Source of the DNA: Ophiothrix spiculata
Taxonomy: Eukaryota; Echinodermata; Ophiuroidea; Amphilepidida; Ophiotrichidae
Assembly: GCA_000969725.1 (NCBI GenBank)
Contig: JXSR01S029487.1
Reading direction: 5' to 3' (one strand)
DNA length: 26,802 bases
Made by a program: the position numbers and the translations under genes. The first letter of the stretch is position 1. Each line of letters starts with the position of its first letter. Below, one piece after another: positions 26,474 through 26,802 of this stretch. The notes below the pieces were generated by a model. It was not told where the DNA came from. It worked only from the letters and a program-made list of their open reading frames with translations, and did not search any database.

Positions 26474-26568
26474 TAAACATTGAAATAATCTAATATTCCT
26501 CAAAATAAACATTGAAATAATCTAATATTCCTCAAAATAAACATTGAAATAATCTAATATTCCTCAAA
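26474..26568 (+). repeat. 32-bp tandem repeat, three copies
   Basis: TAAACATTGAAATAATCTAA plus TATTCCTCAAAA, repeated at 26474, 26506 and 26538 without differences except at the last base of the third unit. Recent local duplication. Confidence 0.95.
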
Positions 26569-26708
26569 GTTTCATTCAATTCTTTTAACATAATGACAGT
26601 AATTTAAAGCCTCAAATTGCCTTAAATCAATCACAATTCTGCATATTCCTCTATGTATCAATATTTGAGTCAAATGGTTGATATTTGTAACACATATTTT
26701 GCTGTAAT
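26569..26708. other. AT-rich spacer
   Basis: No coding or repeat signal seen. Confidence 0.5.
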
Positions 26709-26802
26709 TTCCTTGTTATAGCAGCTACAGAGTTGGTTTTGGTGTCAAAAACATGTGTGTTTTATGCTCTATCAGATAAGAAACATATAAAAACAATATT
26801 CT
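26709..26802. repeat. 93-bp dispersed repeat, right copy (cut by window end)
   Basis: Direct repeat of 23554-23646, running to the last base of the window; it may continue beyond it. Confidence 0.75.

Overview
This window looks like intergenic DNA from an invertebrate animal genome. It is AT-rich. It holds fragments of an APE-type LINE, a Ty3/gypsy-like gag, a hAT-like zinc-finger protein, a pogo/jerky-type DDE transposase, a SET-domain exon, several copies of a DUF6589-like transposon protein, a foldback MITE, a minisatellite and a U2 snRNA 5' sequence. I see no intact host gene. Almost everything is a mobile-element relic, often in several copies that can be compared inside the window. The species cannot be named from this; a marine invertebrate is an inference.

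Region by region: 1-2942 is AT-rich noncoding DNA with two families of diverged tandem repeats, one of which forms an array of GC-rich hairpins (about 1860-2770). 2942-4693 holds a LINE-derived unit. A 3'-tail sequence lies at both of its edges; between them are an intact ORF1 (RNA-binding, zinc knuckle) and only the first part of the ORF2 endonuclease. 4694-5817 has pieces of an RNase H-like transposon protein and a gag fragment. 5818-8590 is a mosaic of DUF6589-like pieces, a MITE, a 692-bp insertion, a short C-terminal protein module and a membrane-helix module. A second, decayed LINE copy (8901-10563) begins directly at a sequence matching U2 snRNA nucleotides 4-29, followed by a third small LINE fragment.

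From 10925 to 14360 the DUF6589 mosaic is repeated three more times, interrupted by a 50-N assembly gap (12579-12628). From 14528 to 20500 lie coiled-coil and unknown ORF remnants, at least four more copies of the C-terminal module, a 16-unit codon-length minisatellite (17489-18578) and a second pair of membrane-helix modules. From 20500 to 25740 are two copies of one transposon family (GFDATTQ / HPLD / RYRGNRL motifs). The second copy has a pogo-like DDE fragment inserted exactly in frame, the most striking event in the window. A SET-domain exon sits between the two copies. The last kilobase is AT-rich, with one small tandem repeat and one end of a 93-bp dispersed repeat.

The fragments do not form a working pathway. 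What they record is repeated insertion, internal deletion and head-to-tail duplication. Internal empty/filled-site comparisons allow two insertions to be defined (the MITE and the 692-bp insert).
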